Shown: positions 1 through 13,887, counted from the stretch's first letter. The stretch is 64,000 nucleotides of DNA from Doris montereyensis (GCA_037039925.1 JAXRKP010000278.1:142501-206500), one strand, 5' to 3'. The notes: generated from the letters alone by a model not told the origin. A program made the numbers and translations.

Positions 1-519
<519 letters not shown>

Positions 520-783
520 ACTTTAACTTATGGTCACAAAATCATTAGTTTCCATCTGTTTATTATTATTGGTTTTTTTTATGTTTGTTTTGTCTTATGT
601 TGCTGTTGCTGGATTGTTTTATTTTTTTTTATTAGTGTTCTTTCCCAATTATATCCCCTCCCCCCTATTCCCAACTGACCCCCCCTTTTCCGTCATAACA
701 GCAGTGTGTGATGTTTCAGTGTGTATTAGGTACACACACACATATTGGCAAAAGAAATCAATATCAACAATGACCTTCACAAA

Positions 784-2990
784 ACCCCCTGGCATACTGG
801 TAAGTGGAACACTGGTAAGTGGAACACTGGGGATTATTACACTATTAAGTGGCACACTGGTAAGTGGTACACTGGTGAGTGGTACACTGGTGAGTGGTAC
901 ACTGGTGAGTGGTACACTGGTAAGTGGCATACTGGGGATTGGCACACTGGTAAGTGGAACACTGGTGGAGTGGTACACTGGTGAGTGTTACACTGGTGAG
1001 TGGTACACTGGTGAGTGGTACACTGGTTATTGGCACACTGGTAAATGGAACACTGGTAAGTGGTACACTGGTGAGTGGTACACTGGTGAGTGGTACACTG
1101 GTAAGTGGCATACTGGTAAGTGGTACACTGGTGAGTGGTACACTGGTGAGTGGTACACTGGTAAGTGGAACACTGGGGATTGGCACACTGGTAAGTGTAA
1201 CACTGGGGATTGGCACACTGGTAAGTGTAACACTGGGGATTGGCACACTGGTAAGTGTAACACTGGGGATTGGCACACTGGTAAGTGTAACACTGGGGAT
1301 TGGCACACTGGTAAGTGGTACACTGGTAAAACACTGGTGGTGGTACACTGCTAATTGGAACACTGGTAAGTGGAACACTGGGGATAAAACACACTGGTAA
1401 GTGGTACACTGGTGAGTGGTACACTGGTAAGTGGCACACTGGTGAGTGGTACACTGGTGAGTGGTACACTGGTAAGTGGCACACTGGTAAGTGGTACACT
1501 GGTGAGTGGTACACTGGTGAGTGGTACACTGGTAAGTGGCATACTGGTGAGTGGTACACTGGTAAGTAGTACACTGGTGAGTGGTATACTAGTGAGTGGT
1601 ACACTGGTAAGTGGCACACTGGTGGAGTGCACACTGGTGAGTGGTACACTGGTGAGTGGAACACTGGTGAGTGGCACACTGGTAAGTGGCATACTGGTGA
1701 GTGGCACACTGGTAAGTGGTACACTGGTAAGTGGACACTGGTAAGTGGTACACTGGTAAGTGGCACACTGGTAAGTGGACTGGTAAGTGGTACACTGGTG
1801 AGTGGTACACTGGTAAGTGGTACACTGGTGAGTGGCACATTGGTAAAGTGGTACACTGGTGAGTGGCACACTGGTGAGTGGTACACTGGTAAGTGGCACA
1901 CTGGGGATGGCACACTGGTAAGTGGCACACTGGTAAGTGGTACACTGGTGAGTGGTACACTGGTGAGTGACACACTGGTGAGTGGTACACTGGTGAGTGG
2001 TACACTGGTAAGTGGCATACTGGTAAGTGGCACACTGGTGAGTAGTACACTGGTAAGTGGTACACTGGTAAAGTGGTACACTAGGGATTGGCACACTGGT
2101 AGGTGGTACACTGGTAAGTGGCACACTGGTGAGTGGCACACTGGTAAGTGGTACACTGGTAAGTGGTACACTAGTAAGTGGCACACTGATAAGTGGCACA
2201 CTGGTGAGTGGTACACTGGTAAGTGGCACACTGGTAAAGTGGCACACTGGTGATTGGTACACTGGTAAGTGGCATACAGGTGAGTGGTACACTGGTACGT
2301 GGTACACTGGTTAGTGGTACACTGGTGAGTGGTACACTGGTAAGTGGTACACTGGTAAGTGGTACACTGGTAAGTGGCACACTGGTAAGTGGCATACAGG
2401 TGAGTGGTACACTGGTGGGTGGTACACTGGTGAGTGGTACACTGGTGATTGGTACACTGGTAAGTGGCATACAGGTGAGTGGTACACTGGTACGTGGCAT
2501 ACACTGGTTAGTGGTACACTGGTAAGTGGTACACTGGTAAGTGGTACACTGGTGAGTGGTACACTGGTAAAGTGGTACACTGGTAAGTGGTACACTGGTA
2601 AGTGGCATACACTGGTGAGTGGTACACTGGTGAGGTGGTACACTGGTAAGCATATAGGTGAGTGGTACACTGGTAAGTGGTACACTGGTAAGTGGCACAC
2701 TGGTAAGTGGTACACTGGTGAGTGGTACACTGGTGAGTGGTACACTGGTGAGTGGTACACTGGTAAGTGGTACACTGGTAAGAAGTGGTGAGTGGTACAC
2801 TGGTGAGTGGTACACTGGTAAGTGGTACACTGGTAAGTGGTACACTGGTCAGTGGTACACTGGTAAGTGGCACACTGGTAAGTGGTACACTGGTAAGTGG
2901 TACACTGGTGAGTGGTACACTGGTAAGTGGTACACTGGTGAGTGGCACACTGGTGAGTGGTACACTGGTAAGTGGTACACTGGATGACTG
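784..2990. repeat. 15-bp minisatellite (splice-donor-like unit)
   Basis: A tandem array of the 15-bp unit TACACTGGTAAGTGG and its close variant with GGTGAGT. About 2.2 kb at a 15-bp period gives roughly 145 units. Variants are dispersed (GGGGATTGG, GGTAAAGTGG, GCATACTGG), and 1170-1320 shows a higher-order pattern of alternating GGGGATTGGCACACTGG units. Because 15 is a multiple of 3, all frames stay open for long stretches and give repetitive pseudo-ORFs on both strands. Confidence 0.95.
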
Positions 2991-3421
2991 ATGAGTGGCA
3001 CACTGGTCAAGCGGGCAGAGAGCCTCTGTCCCCCTCAGAGCAACCATTTCACACCCCACGGCATAACCAGTAAACAGCTGGGGCGGTTGGCGACGGACTG
3101 CTCGTGTTTCCCGGGACAGAAATGTCATTTGCCATTCCACATGACATGACATGCCACAGACATGACATGAGACATAGCATGTTTGACCTGGGGGAACATA
3201 GACCTGGCGGAACATAGACATGCTCCCAAATTTATCTGTCGGATCGCAAACCGGGGTACTCGACACCTAAAATAAAGGGATGCCAAAGTCAGAATTTATA
3301 AATCTGACGTCATAATCTTCATCAGCGTCAAATTCTAGTGCGATTTGATACTAAACAGTGCTCTCAAACACTATATGTAATAATGCTAATAAATTGTCCT
3401 TTGTGTGCGCTACCTAGAGGT

Positions 3422-3423
<2 letters not shown>
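2991..3423. other. non-repetitive spacer, no gene seen
   Basis: Single-copy sequence between two repeat arrays. It contains a short run of CATGACATGACATG-like repetition near 3140-3180. I see no splice-bounded coding exon or RNA gene. Confidence 0.5.
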
Positions 3424-3486
<63 letters not shown>

Positions 3487-3541
3487 GGGGGAGAGAGAGA
3501 GAGAGACAGAGAGAGAGAGGAGAGAGAGACAGAGAGAGAGG
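3424..3541. repeat. GA microsatellite
   Basis: An impure GA dinucleotide run with GGGG and GACA interruptions. The Arg/Glu open frames across it are artefacts. Confidence 0.95.
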
Positions 3542-4045
3542 CTCTAGACTAGATCTAGGCAAGTTGAGAGAAGATTCTTGGGAGATTTAGACCAACTAGA
3601 CAGACAGACAGTAAAGATCACTTGAGAGACAGACAGAGAGAAAGGGGGGGCAGAGCTCTAGACTAGATCTGATGGTATGTTCCTCGTCCATTCTTGCATA
3701 ATATATATTTATAGCAGTTCTTTTGGAAGTGCTTGATCTGTGTAGTGTGGTAAAAATCAGTGTGTGGGCTCAAATGACTTGTTTCATCATTCATTTGGCC
3801 CCGAGATTTGTGTCCTGTTTCTCTATCAGGGGACCAACTATCTGAAGCAAATGATGGTATGTGTCCTGGTCCATTCGTAAATAATTTTTATCCAATTTGC
3901 AGTGAGTACAATGTGGGAGTCGTACCAGTTCTTTTAAAAGGTGCGTGTGAAGGAACTTGTCCCGAATGTGAAGAAGCCATTGTTTGCACCATAATGATTT
4001 ATTTGGTCTTTTCTAGATAAACACCTAAAACTATACTGGCTGCAG
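3542..4045. other. spacer, no gene seen
   Basis: AGACAGACAGA-rich, then single-copy sequence. The segments GATGGTATGTTCCTCGTCC (3671) and GATGGTATGTGTCCTGGTCC (3852) look like diverged copies of one motif. No coding exon is supported. Confidence 0.4.
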
Positions 4046-4540
4046 CCAACTTCCCTCTGGGTGGGAGCCATGTCTTGGTCTGTGTCTTGGAGATGTTGCA
4101 AAATCTGGATAGTTTCCTCCAAGGTCTGTGTAGTGTGTAGTGTGTGGGAGCCACGTCTTGGTCTGTGTAGTGTGAAAAACAGTGTGTGGGAGCCACGTCT
4201 TGGTCTGTGTAGTGTGTAGTGTGTGGGAGCCACGTCTTGGTCTGTGCAAGTGTGTAGTGTGTGGGAGCCGTGTCTTGGTTTGTGTAGTGTGTAGTGTGTG
4301 GGAGCCATGTCTTGGTCTGTGTAGTGTGTAGTGTGTGGGAGCCACGTCTTGGTCTGTGTAGTGTGTGTGAGATTTATTTGAATCACAAGTTCCTCTGAGT
4401 TGTGGGAGCCAACTGGTGTCTTGGTCTGTGTGGGATCTTGCCATGTCGTTTGGTGTGTAGTGTGTGGGAGCCGTGTCTTGGTCTGTGTAGTGTGTAGTGT
4501 GTGGAGCCATGTCTTGGTCTGTGTAGTGTGTAGTGTGTGG
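4046..4540. repeat. ~36-bp minisatellite
   Basis: A tandem repeat whose unit contains GGGAGCCACGTCTTGGTC followed by TGTGTAGTGTGTAGTGTG. About a dozen units are present, broken near 4375-4440 by a short non-repeat segment. Units differ mainly at CATG/CACG/CGTG. Confidence 0.9.
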
Positions 4541-5264
4541 GCTCAAATGAGATCGCTCACGGATGGGGTCTTGAGGCGATCCTGAGAGCATCTTAAGAGC
4601 ACCCTGAGAGCATCTTGAGATGAGCCCCGAGATGATCCTGAGATGGATATCTGCGTAGTGAGTGGCGGTCTTTAAATTAATAATATAAATAATTACAAAC
4701 GAAATAGAGGCTGAGTACAGCTTGCAGGCACCTGTTCGAGGACAGCCGGATTGAAGTGTCGCATCCTTCAAGACATGTGACACTTGCATTCGCGATGACA
4801 TCACCGGGCTTAGTGGGGGCCACTTTTCACTGCCAATATCTTTCTAATGGTTGATCAGACAAACAATCTGATTTCATTTTTGAAACGAGCGACCACATTT
4901 CTAGGTAATATTCGAGCAGAATTAATATTTTTGCAATAATAAAATAACAGTAATATTAAAAAAAAAAAAAAGGATAATTATCCCCTGTCGTACCGACAAG
5001 GTGGAAAGTATGGTGTTCTGTCACTGTCAGATTTTCAAATTAAAATGTAACTATGTTAGCACCCTCAGGTTAAGGCAAACAGTCAATGGCTCATTTTAAT
5101 CAGGAGAATGTAATGAGCCAATACTACAACTTGGCACAAAAAAACCCATTTATGTTGCAATTAGTTAAGAGGTTCACTTATAAAAATACTTTTCTTTACT
5201 GGACTAGTTATCAGCCTTTTAAAAAAGGTCGTACTCGCAAGTTAGTAAGAATCCCGGGGAACAG
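4541..5264. other. spacer, no gene seen
   Basis: Begins with a short degenerate repeat of GATCCTGAGA/GCATCTTGAGA (4575-4640), then single-copy AT-rich sequence with a poly-A run at 4959-4971. No exon recognised. Confidence 0.4.
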
Positions 5265-7206
5265 AGTCGTATGAAGATGACACATCGAAAGATAGACGAC
5301 ACATCAAATGAAGACGACACATCGAAAGGAAGACGACACATCGAAAGGAAGACGACACATCGAATGAAGATGACACATCGAATGAAGATGACACATGTAA
5401 AGGAAGACGACACATCGAATGAAGACGACACATCGAATGAAGACGACACATCGAAAGATAGACGACACATCAAATGAAGACGACACATCGAATGAAGACG
5501 ACACATCGAATGAAGACGACACATCGGAAGGAAGACGAAACATCGAATGAAGACGACACATTGAATGAAGACGACACATCGAATGAAGACGACACATCGA
5601 ATGAAGACGACACATTGAATGAAGACGACACATCGAATGAAGACGACACATCGAATGAAGACGACACATTGAATGAAGACGACACATCGAATGAAGACGA
5701 CACATCGAATGAAGATGACACATCGAATGAAGACGACACATCGAATGAAGACGACACATCGAAAGGAAGACGACACATTGAATCGTAAAGGAAGACGACA
5801 CATCGAAAGGAAGACGACACATCGAAAGGAAGACGACACATGTAAAGGAAGACGACACATTGAAAGGAGACGAAACATCGAAAGGAAGACGACACATCGA
5901 AAGGAAGACGACACATGGAAAGGAAGACGACACATCGAATGAAGATAACACATCGAAAGGAAGACGACACATCGAATGAAGACGACACATCGAATGGAAG
6001 ACGACACATTGAATGAAGACGACACATCGAAAGCAAAGACGACACATCGAATGAAGACGACACATCGAAAGGAAGACGACACACCGAAAAGAAGACGACA
6101 CATCGCAAGGAAGACGACACCGAAAGGAAGACGACACAACGAAAGGAAGACGACACATCGAATGAAGACGACACATCGAAAGGAAGACGACACATTGCAA
6201 GGAAGACGACACATCGAAATGAAGACGACATCACCGAAAGGAGACGACACATCGCAAGGAAGACGACACACCGAAAGGAAGACGACACACCGAAAGGAAG
6301 ACGACACCGAAAGGAAGACGACACACCGAAAGAAGACACCGAAAGGAAGACGACACCGAAAGGAAGACGACACATCGCAAGGAAGACGACACACCGAAAG
6401 GAAGACGACACACCGAAAGGAAGACGACACATCGAAATGAAGACGACACATCGAATGAAGACGACACACCGAAAGGAAGACGACACATCGAAAGGAAGAC
6501 GACCCATCGAAAGGCAGACAACACGTCGAATGAAGACGACACACCGAAAGGAAAACGACACATCGAAAGGAAGACGACATCGAAAGGAAGATGACACATC
6601 GAAAGGAAGACTACACAGCGAAAGGAAGACGACACATCGAAAGGAAGACGACACATCGAAAGGATGGCGACACATCGAAGGAAGACGACAAATCGAAAGG
6701 AAGACGACACATCGAATGAAGACGACACATCGAATGAAGATGACACATCGAATGAAGACGACACATCGAATGAAGACGACATCGAATGAAGACGACACAT
6801 CGAATGAAGATGACACATCGAATGAAGACGACACAACGAATGAAGACGACACATCGAAAGGAAGACGACACATCGAATGAAGACTACACAGCGAAAGGAA
6901 GACGACACATCGAAAGGAAGACGATACATCGAATGAAGACGACACATCGAATGAAGACGACACATCGAATGAAGATGACACATCGAATGAAGACGACACA
7001 TCGAATGAAGACGACACATCGAATGAAGACGACACATCGAATGAAGACGACACATCGAATGAAGATGACACATCGAATGAAGATGACACATCGAATGAAG
7101 ACGACACATCGAATGAAGATGACACATCGAATGAAGACGACACATCGAAAGGAAGACAACACATTGAATGAAGACGACACATCGAATGAAGACGACACAT
7201 CGAATA
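5265..7206. repeat. 18/19-bp minisatellite
   Basis: About 1.9 kb of the 18-bp unit GAATGAAGACGACACATC mixed with a 19-bp relative (GAAAGGAAGACGACACATC). Roughly 105 units. The two variants form blocks: 18-bp units dominate 5500-5760 and 6700-7200, while 19-bp units dominate 5760-6700. The in-frame 18-mer creates open frames of several hundred codons on both strands; composition and periodicity show these are not genes. Confidence 0.95.
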
Positions 7207-7953
7207 AAGATGAACCGTATTGTCACTATCATGTCAAAAAATAACCAATGTTAACTCCACAGAGAACAAATATAATTCAAATGGAAACGGTCATTGGACT
7301 GAGAGTGAGAGAAAAAATAACGTTTACTGAATAAGATAGGGACGTGACAAATTCATTCATTCCTTCATTCATTCAAATTTATTATGTCCACCATATTAAA
7401 CGGTGATTTCTGTATAAATTAAAAGGAAACAGCAAGATGGAAAATAAGTGCAAGATTGAAAGGAGAGAAGTAGGGTCTACCAGAAACGCCCGCCAACCGC
7501 CGACGGAACGATGAAACTAAGTATATTACCATTGGAAAACAACACGTGCGTGCTACAAAACAGAAAGAAAAAAGAATGGGCTTAACGACACCCCCCCCTC
7601 CTCCTCTCCACCGTCATCTTTGACACAACGCAGGGGATGTTTGAAACAATAGATAAAAAGATAAGATAAGATAGATCTAGATAAGGTAGCTGTATTGATC
7701 TCAGGTGAGAAAATTGACTTGGTCACGTAATATAATTTTACAAAGCTACAAACAAATTTCTATCCAGACATTTAAAACACAGCTAGAATAGGTTGACACA
7801 GGGTAGTACGCAAGGGGAATGGCAAATAGAAAAATTTAGTGGTCCAAAGAGAGTTTGTAGTCTTTCCCTGCTTTGTAAACTCAGTGCGTCCGCTTTTGAC
7901 TCCTATTCCTATCCTAACCATGAACTTGAGGGGAGTAGAATGGGAGTGATACG
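7207..7953. other. spacer, no gene seen
   Basis: Single-copy sequence with a short ATTCATTC run at 7351-7373 and a GATAAGATA run near 7655-7690. Nothing else is supported. Confidence 0.4.
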
Positions 7954-7984
7954 ATGGGGCACAGGGTTGCCAACTCTTTTCGAC

Positions 7985-8066
7985 CCTTCACGGCCAAATC
8001 TCCACCCAAAAAAGGGCCAAATGACGGCCAAATATTTTTCGAAAAGGCCAAACTTAAAGGCCAAAT
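7985..8066. promoter_or_regulatory. left subterminal GGCCAAA repeat cluster of hAT
   Basis: About five copies of GGCCAAA or GGGCCAAA lie within 80 bp of the left end. The right end (10890-10985) has a matching inverted cluster. In hAT elements such subterminal repeats are known transposase-binding sites; the role here is inferred. Confidence 0.55.
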
Positions 8067-8575
8067 CTATCGTGTCCTTTTCGACCATTGGTTATATTTT
8101 ACTGGTATTGGTATATATTTGGCTATGAACGTTAGCAAAACAATTTACTGTCTTTTAAAAGTGCTAGTGATCTTACCTTGGTGGATGACTTTTATTGCTC
8201 CAGCTCTATGTCTATGCTTTAGCTTTCTCGTCCTTCCAACTAGGCAGCTTCAGTTATGTGTGACACTGTGTACTGTCAGCCAGATTTCAATTATAACTAA
8301 AACTGATTCCAAATAAGCTACTTTGCTCCAACTAGAATTAAAAATTGATTCAAATGCTGCTGCTTGCAGAATTGTAATTTGAACGCTATGTACATAACTA
8401 TATTATTGCCTCACATTGTTTAGTCTAATTCAAACAGCATCAGCGATTCATCGCCGTCTGTCTGATGCTTATCCAGTTCAGCAGGCTCAGGTGCTGGAAT
8501 TATTTCTTTTGAAGTGGAGGATGTGTGTGATGGTGCAAAAGAATACATAGATGTGCTGTGGAGCTCAATCATGCT

Positions 8576-10529
8576 TTAAGAAATTGAAAAATGGTGATAG
8601 CACTTTCCATTCAGAATTTGTGTGGTTCTAATTCTGATAATGGCCTCCAGCAAGCTGACCTGCATTCTGTTCCTTGGCTTGGTCTTAACTGCAGTCACCA
8701 AGGAGAAGACTATTTCTACATAGGCATTGCTGACTGAGGTTGTCAAGCACGTCAGTGCATAGAGAGCAAGCTCTGTGAAGGACGCACTACTAGTACTACT
8801 AAGGACACCAAACCAGAAACTTTCTGCATCAGAGGGTATACCATGATCTGTGAAGACAGGCTCATCTCTCCAGTTGAGGAGTCCAATTTTCCGATACTGT
8901 CCTTCCACATCATCGTTGATCAAGTGCTGGAAAGGAAAGTCCCCCACTTTACCCTTTTCCATCTGGTTCAAGACAGTCTTGGGGCGTAGAAGATTCAGCC
9001 TTGAGAAAATGTCCTCGACAGGTGGCATCCTCTTCTCCATCTGCAGGAAAACGTCTTCTAGCAAGTGCTTTGCATCGTACATAAATTGTCATCCTGTCCC
9101 CGTGTGTCAACCTGTTGTTGCTCTCGTGGATAAACTTGCATCCAAAGTCTATTTCTTCAAGCTCTTTCACTTCTCCGTTTGCTTTGTACAAACGAGATTT
9201 CAGACTTCCGTGTCGAAGAAGCATATCCTTAATCAACGCTTGTGGATCTCTTTTGTCTTTTGGAAGAGCGCATTCAACTTCTCGAATTCTTGTACCAACG
9301 GTGTGGCGAAAACGAAGTAGAGATAGTTTCTGTGATCATACAGCATATCCTTGATTATCCTCGCCTTATATCTCACATCAGGTCGGCATTGGGCTTGTTC
9401 ACAACATGTGAAAATAGGCCTTCAATTCCTCCCAGTTGATCAATATATTGAACAGGACCTTTCCCCTGACAAGCCAACGGGTTGAAGACGTTTTCTCAAA
9501 TGGCAAATAGCCAACTGGCCTTGACATCTCACAGTCCATATCAGTATTCATTACTTTGAATAAACTCACAAAATGTATCCCGCCGAAGGGAACTGTTGCT
9601 GAACCAGTTTGGGATTTCTGAAAGAAGATAACCGACGTGAGCTGGCAGTTTCCCAAAGGCGTGCTGGATGTATAAAGCCAGCGAATGGCACACACACTTC
9701 ATTTGCACACATTGGGGGGGGGGACGTCTCACGAATCCTTGAGAATACAGAATTGTGCTCACCTACCATTGCTGCTGCTCCATTGGATCCAAACCCAATG
9801 CAGTCACTGATGGACAAGTCACATTGAGTCAACTCATGTACAATGTCGTTGAAAATGGTCGCAGCTGTTGTGTCTGATACTGACAAAAGTGACAAAAAAT
9901 GCTGTTGCTATTTCGTTCTTTGTCAAACTGACATATCGTACACAGATCACTAGAAGCTTTATGTTCCCCACATCGGTGGATTCATCAATCAACAGACAGT
10001 ACTTTTTGTTCTTCATGTCTTGTACTACATATTTCTTCAGAACAGGTGCGACAACGTTTTGAAGCAGCTTCCCACATTTTGTCCTATGTACTTTGACCCC
10101 ACCTAAAACTCTCCCCTCTCCATGCTTTTTGATAAATGCAGTAAAATGGTCAGCAGACCGGATAGCACCGTGTGAAGCAACGGTGACTGCTAACTCTATC
10201 TCCGCTGCTTTTGTTTCTGCTGACATTTTTGACTCTGTGTTTTCTGAATAACCTGTGTCAGAACATTAATTTGTCTGACTTTTTGGTACCTTATTTTTGT
10301 GTGTTAAACAGTTTTCATGTGTCTTCAGACTGTCTAGTTTGGGTCGTAAAGTTTGGGAACATAGTTTACAAAACGCAAACGCATCCTCGCTGTTGTCTTC
10401 TCTTCTGACTAATCTAACCCATGGGAATTGTTTTTCCCATGAACTGTTGTATTTTCGACCAGAGTCGTATGAGCCGTTCCGCTTAGGGATTGTGGTAGAT
10501 CTAGAATGAAACAGGCAGTTGCAGGACAC
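8576..10529 (-). pseudogene. hAT transposase pseudogene
   Basis: Read on the - strand from 10529 to 8576, fragments in several frames add up to one hAT transposase. The N-terminus (10529-10266) has a BED/TTF-like zinc finger with FCKLC and later paired His. Next come the catalytic-core block LLIDESTDVGNIKLL (within 10226-9834), a segment with CIGFGSNGAAAMVG (9895-9566), HSLALYIQHAFGKLP (9762-9541) and TRWLVRGKVLFNIL (9695-9399). The C-terminal dimerisation region (9082-8576) has LALYALTCLTTSVSNAYVE. Frame changes between most blocks and an in-frame stop before the core show it is inactive. The ends of the reading frame sit well inside the TIRs. It resembles the ZMYM/ZBED-associated hAT group, an assignment made by eye. 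Confidence 0.85.
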
Positions 10530-11008
10530 AGATTAAATAAATTTGATACAATATTTGACTTAGCCTAATTTAGATCTAGATCTAATGAAACAACATTTCA
10601 TTAGGCTTTTTTTCTAGCAGTGAAGAGTCAGTGGGCCTACATTGTAGATCTAGGGCCTAGGTTAGGCTACAATGAAAACAAAACAATCTAGGCAACAGGG
10701 CAATGTGGATTGAATTGGAATGATTGGCGCTTGGCGCTAAAAAATTTTTTATTTGAAGTTGCCAGGTACCGGCTACATACTTGCCAAACTGCCAAATGGC
10801 AAACTATCATGGTCTATCGGAGTCTTTATATCTATAACAGTGAATTTTTAAAAAATGCATATTTGAAGAAATTGAACCACAGTTGACCAAAAGGCCAAAA
10901 AAAAAAAAAAAAGGCCAGACGGCCAACTGCATTTCTTCATGGCCAAACAGTTTTCCAAAAGGCCAAATTTCTCGAATTTGGCCGTGAAAAGGCAAATTGG
11001 TAACCCTG

Positions 11009-11116
11009 ATGGGGCCCATACTGAGTGCCCGTATTACGGGCGCTCCGGGCACGTAATAATATTTTCTCCCAATCCACTATCGTGTCATGAACATCCGGTT
11101 TGTAGGCTAGGCCTAC

Positions 11117-11118
<2 letters not shown>
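11009..11118. other. spacer flanking hAT
   Basis: Contains the right hAT target duplication (11009-11016). No gene. Confidence 0.5.

Positions 11119-11213
<95 letters not shown>
11119..11213. repeat. AT microsatellite
   Basis: An uninterrupted TA dinucleotide run of about 95 bp, a palindromic sequence able to form cruciforms. Confidence 0.97.
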
Positions 11214-11215
<2 letters not shown>

Positions 11216-11466
11216 CCGGTGTGTATATTGCCTACATACTGTATATAGCATATATACTATATTTATATATATTTTTTATACAAATATATTAATACACATT
11301 ATGGTTGACTCATTGAGTTTCTAGGTACCGTTATTTGAGGAATTATAGTTAATAAAAAGTATAAGAATAATAAGATGAAAATGTTATCATACTTGAGGGA
11401 TATTTACATGCACCAAATAAAAACAGATAGATGAATAGGTAGGCAGACAGACAACGAGATGGTTAG

Positions 11467-12065
<599 letters not shown>

Positions 12066-12387
12066 TGTTAAATAATGAAGGTGCATGTAATGTAAACAAA
12101 GAATTCGAAGAGACACTACTCTGTCATGATTTAATTTTAATGTTTTAAAAATGAATTGTGTGGAAAAATATAAAAACAAAAAACAAAACCATGTCTGTAA
12201 TCATTGATTGCATGTATCGTATTGATTTTCATATATCTGAGAATCAATAGCTGAATCTCAGCCTGACATTCCAATTTTATAAAGGTGTGTACATTTTTAA
12301 TTTTCGAAACAAGACTTCTGCAGAATAGCTAATCCTCATCTATAATATTTTTATCTGCCAGTTTGTCCCCAATTGACTTGATTGTCG
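12066..12387. other. spacer, probably 3' flank of Harbinger element
   Basis: AT-rich. No ORF or clear TIR was found that would mark the element end. Confidence 0.35.
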
Positions 12388-12774
12388 TTATCTTTTGCTC
12401 ATCAACAGCATTTGCCTGAGCCCTGTCTGTGGAAATCTTCTTTTCCTCTTTCTGGGGTGATAGGGCACAGGCTGATTGGGGAAGTCCTGTGGTGAATATT
12501 CCTTGTCCACAGGAGTACTTGGTCCTGGTGTCGATATAACACTGCTGCTGGCAGCGTGTAGGCCGCTTTCAATGCCTCGATTGTCGTCCTCTTGGTCCAA
12601 TTCGTTTAGATTGGAACATGTTTTCCTGTCCCCAATATGAGGCAAGAGAAAAAGCAAAGAATCATGAAGATACCATTTACGTTGTTTCTCTGCAGCAGAT
12701 CCTGATTTAACTGTCTGTGCGTCCTTTGAAAGTAGTATCTTAGAGTGGTCCACTTCTTTATTGCTGTTTGATCT
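12388..12774 (-). pseudogene. MADF-domain protein, 3' exon (Harbinger ORF1)
   Basis: After a good splice acceptor (TCCCCAG, 12781-12775 read on the - strand) the frame gives IKKWTTLR, then with a frame change KWYLHDSLLFLLPHI, the end of a MADF domain. A Ser/Pro-rich linker and a basic tail (YHPRKRKRRF) follow. MADF proteins of Harbinger elements bind the terminal repeats and carry the transposase to DNA. At least one frameshift near 12750 breaks the frame. Confidence 0.65.
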
Positions 12775-12856
12775 GGGGAGGGGGACATAGAGGGAGCGAG
12801 ATTATTTTGCATTATTAATCACATTGTATTACAACTTCTACTCGATTTTTCATCAG

Positions 12857-13760
12857 ATACTTGGCTTCAGGAGAAAATTATCCATCATTATCCTTCCATT
12901 TTCGAGCAGGCATTACAACAACAAGATCAATCACGATCGAAATATGCATTGCTACTTGGAACGTTCTTCAACCAGACGAAATGCGATGGCTAGAAATTGC
13001 GTCTGAATTTTACGAAAGATTCGATTTCCCCTTGTGCCTCGGAGCGATTGATGGGAAGCATATCCGCATTAAAAAAACCTAACACATCTGGCTCCAAATA
13101 TTACAACTACAAAGGCTTCTGTTCCATAGTGCTCCTTGCCGTAACGGATCCAAACTAAATTTGTCATAGTAGATATTGGTTCGTGTGGAGGAAACAGTGA
13201 TAGAGGAGTTTTCAATCGTTCCGATTTTGGTAAAAGACTGTTGGCTGACAAGCTAGCCATTCATGAAACAGGGATTATTCCTAGGATACATATAGAATCT
13301 AGAACTACCATACACTTTTGTCGCCGACGACGCCTTCCCACTGAAAGAGAATATAATGAAACCATTTGCTCATAATCAGCTTTTGCATGAAAAAGCAATT
13401 TTTTAATTACAGATTGTCTCGTGCCAGAGATAATGTTGAGTGTTCATTTGGCAGGCTTGCTCAAATGTGGAGAATTCTTTTATAAATGTCAAATCGAAGC
13501 ACAGCCAACGGCAGTCACGGACATTGTGAAAGCAATCACATTTTTGCATAATTTTATCATCGTTAATGAGCCCCATCGACTTGTAACAGCTACACAGGAT
13601 GAGCAACAACCGTCATCTCGAGGACCTCTGCTGACCTATCAAAGGATCCAAACTAAAACGCAAAGATCTACAAAAATGCCTCCAAGATTCGAGAACAATT
13701 CATGCTGTGTGTTGTACGTCTGGTGTCGGTTCCGTGCCGTGGCAAAACAAATGCTTTTCG
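12857..13760 (+). pseudogene. Harbinger DDE transposase pseudogene
   Basis: The reading starts after a splice-acceptor-like TCATCAG with a segment like RYLASGENYPSLSFHFRAG. FPLCLGAIDGKHIRIKK (about 13025-13080) follows, the first catalytic Asp region typical of HARBI1-like DDE nucleases. Further on, in shifting frames, come a segment with YYNYKGF and, near 13415-13470, RDNVECSFGRLAQMWRIL, the conserved region around the catalytic Glu. Stops and frameshifts between 13080 and 13420 make it non-functional. The N-terminal exon is not seen upstream. Confidence 0.75.
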
Positions 13761-13789
13761 TAAAGAAATTCATGAAAAATGTTCTGACA

Positions 13790-13792
<3 letters not shown>

Positions 13793-13882
<90 letters not shown>
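13793..13882. repeat. GA microsatellite
   Basis: A pure GA run of about 90 bp within the Harbinger remnant. Confidence 0.97.

Positions 13883-13887
<5 letters not shown>

Larger units (their letters stand above)
7962..11008 (-). mobile_element. hAT-superfamily DNA transposon (decayed)
   Basis: A 3,047-bp element. The left end starts CAGGGTTGCCAACTC and the right end, read inward, starts CAGGGTTACCAATTTGCC, which is a typical hAT terminus. The flanking 8-bp direct repeats are ATGGGGCA (7954-7961) and ATGGGGCC (11009-11016), matching 7 of 8. Both subterminal regions carry many GGCCAAA copies. A broken hAT transposase lies inside on the - strand. The TIRs, the 8-bp duplication and the transposase homology together make the assignment firm. 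Confidence 0.9.

Noticed and set aside
784..2990. Long ORFs on both strands (up to 555 codons)
   Set aside because: They only translate the 15-bp minisatellite; no start context, splice sites or known domains.
5265..7206. ORFs of 333-576 codons rich in SSSFDV/MCRLHS
   Set aside because: Frames kept open by an 18-bp tandem unit; same on both strands.
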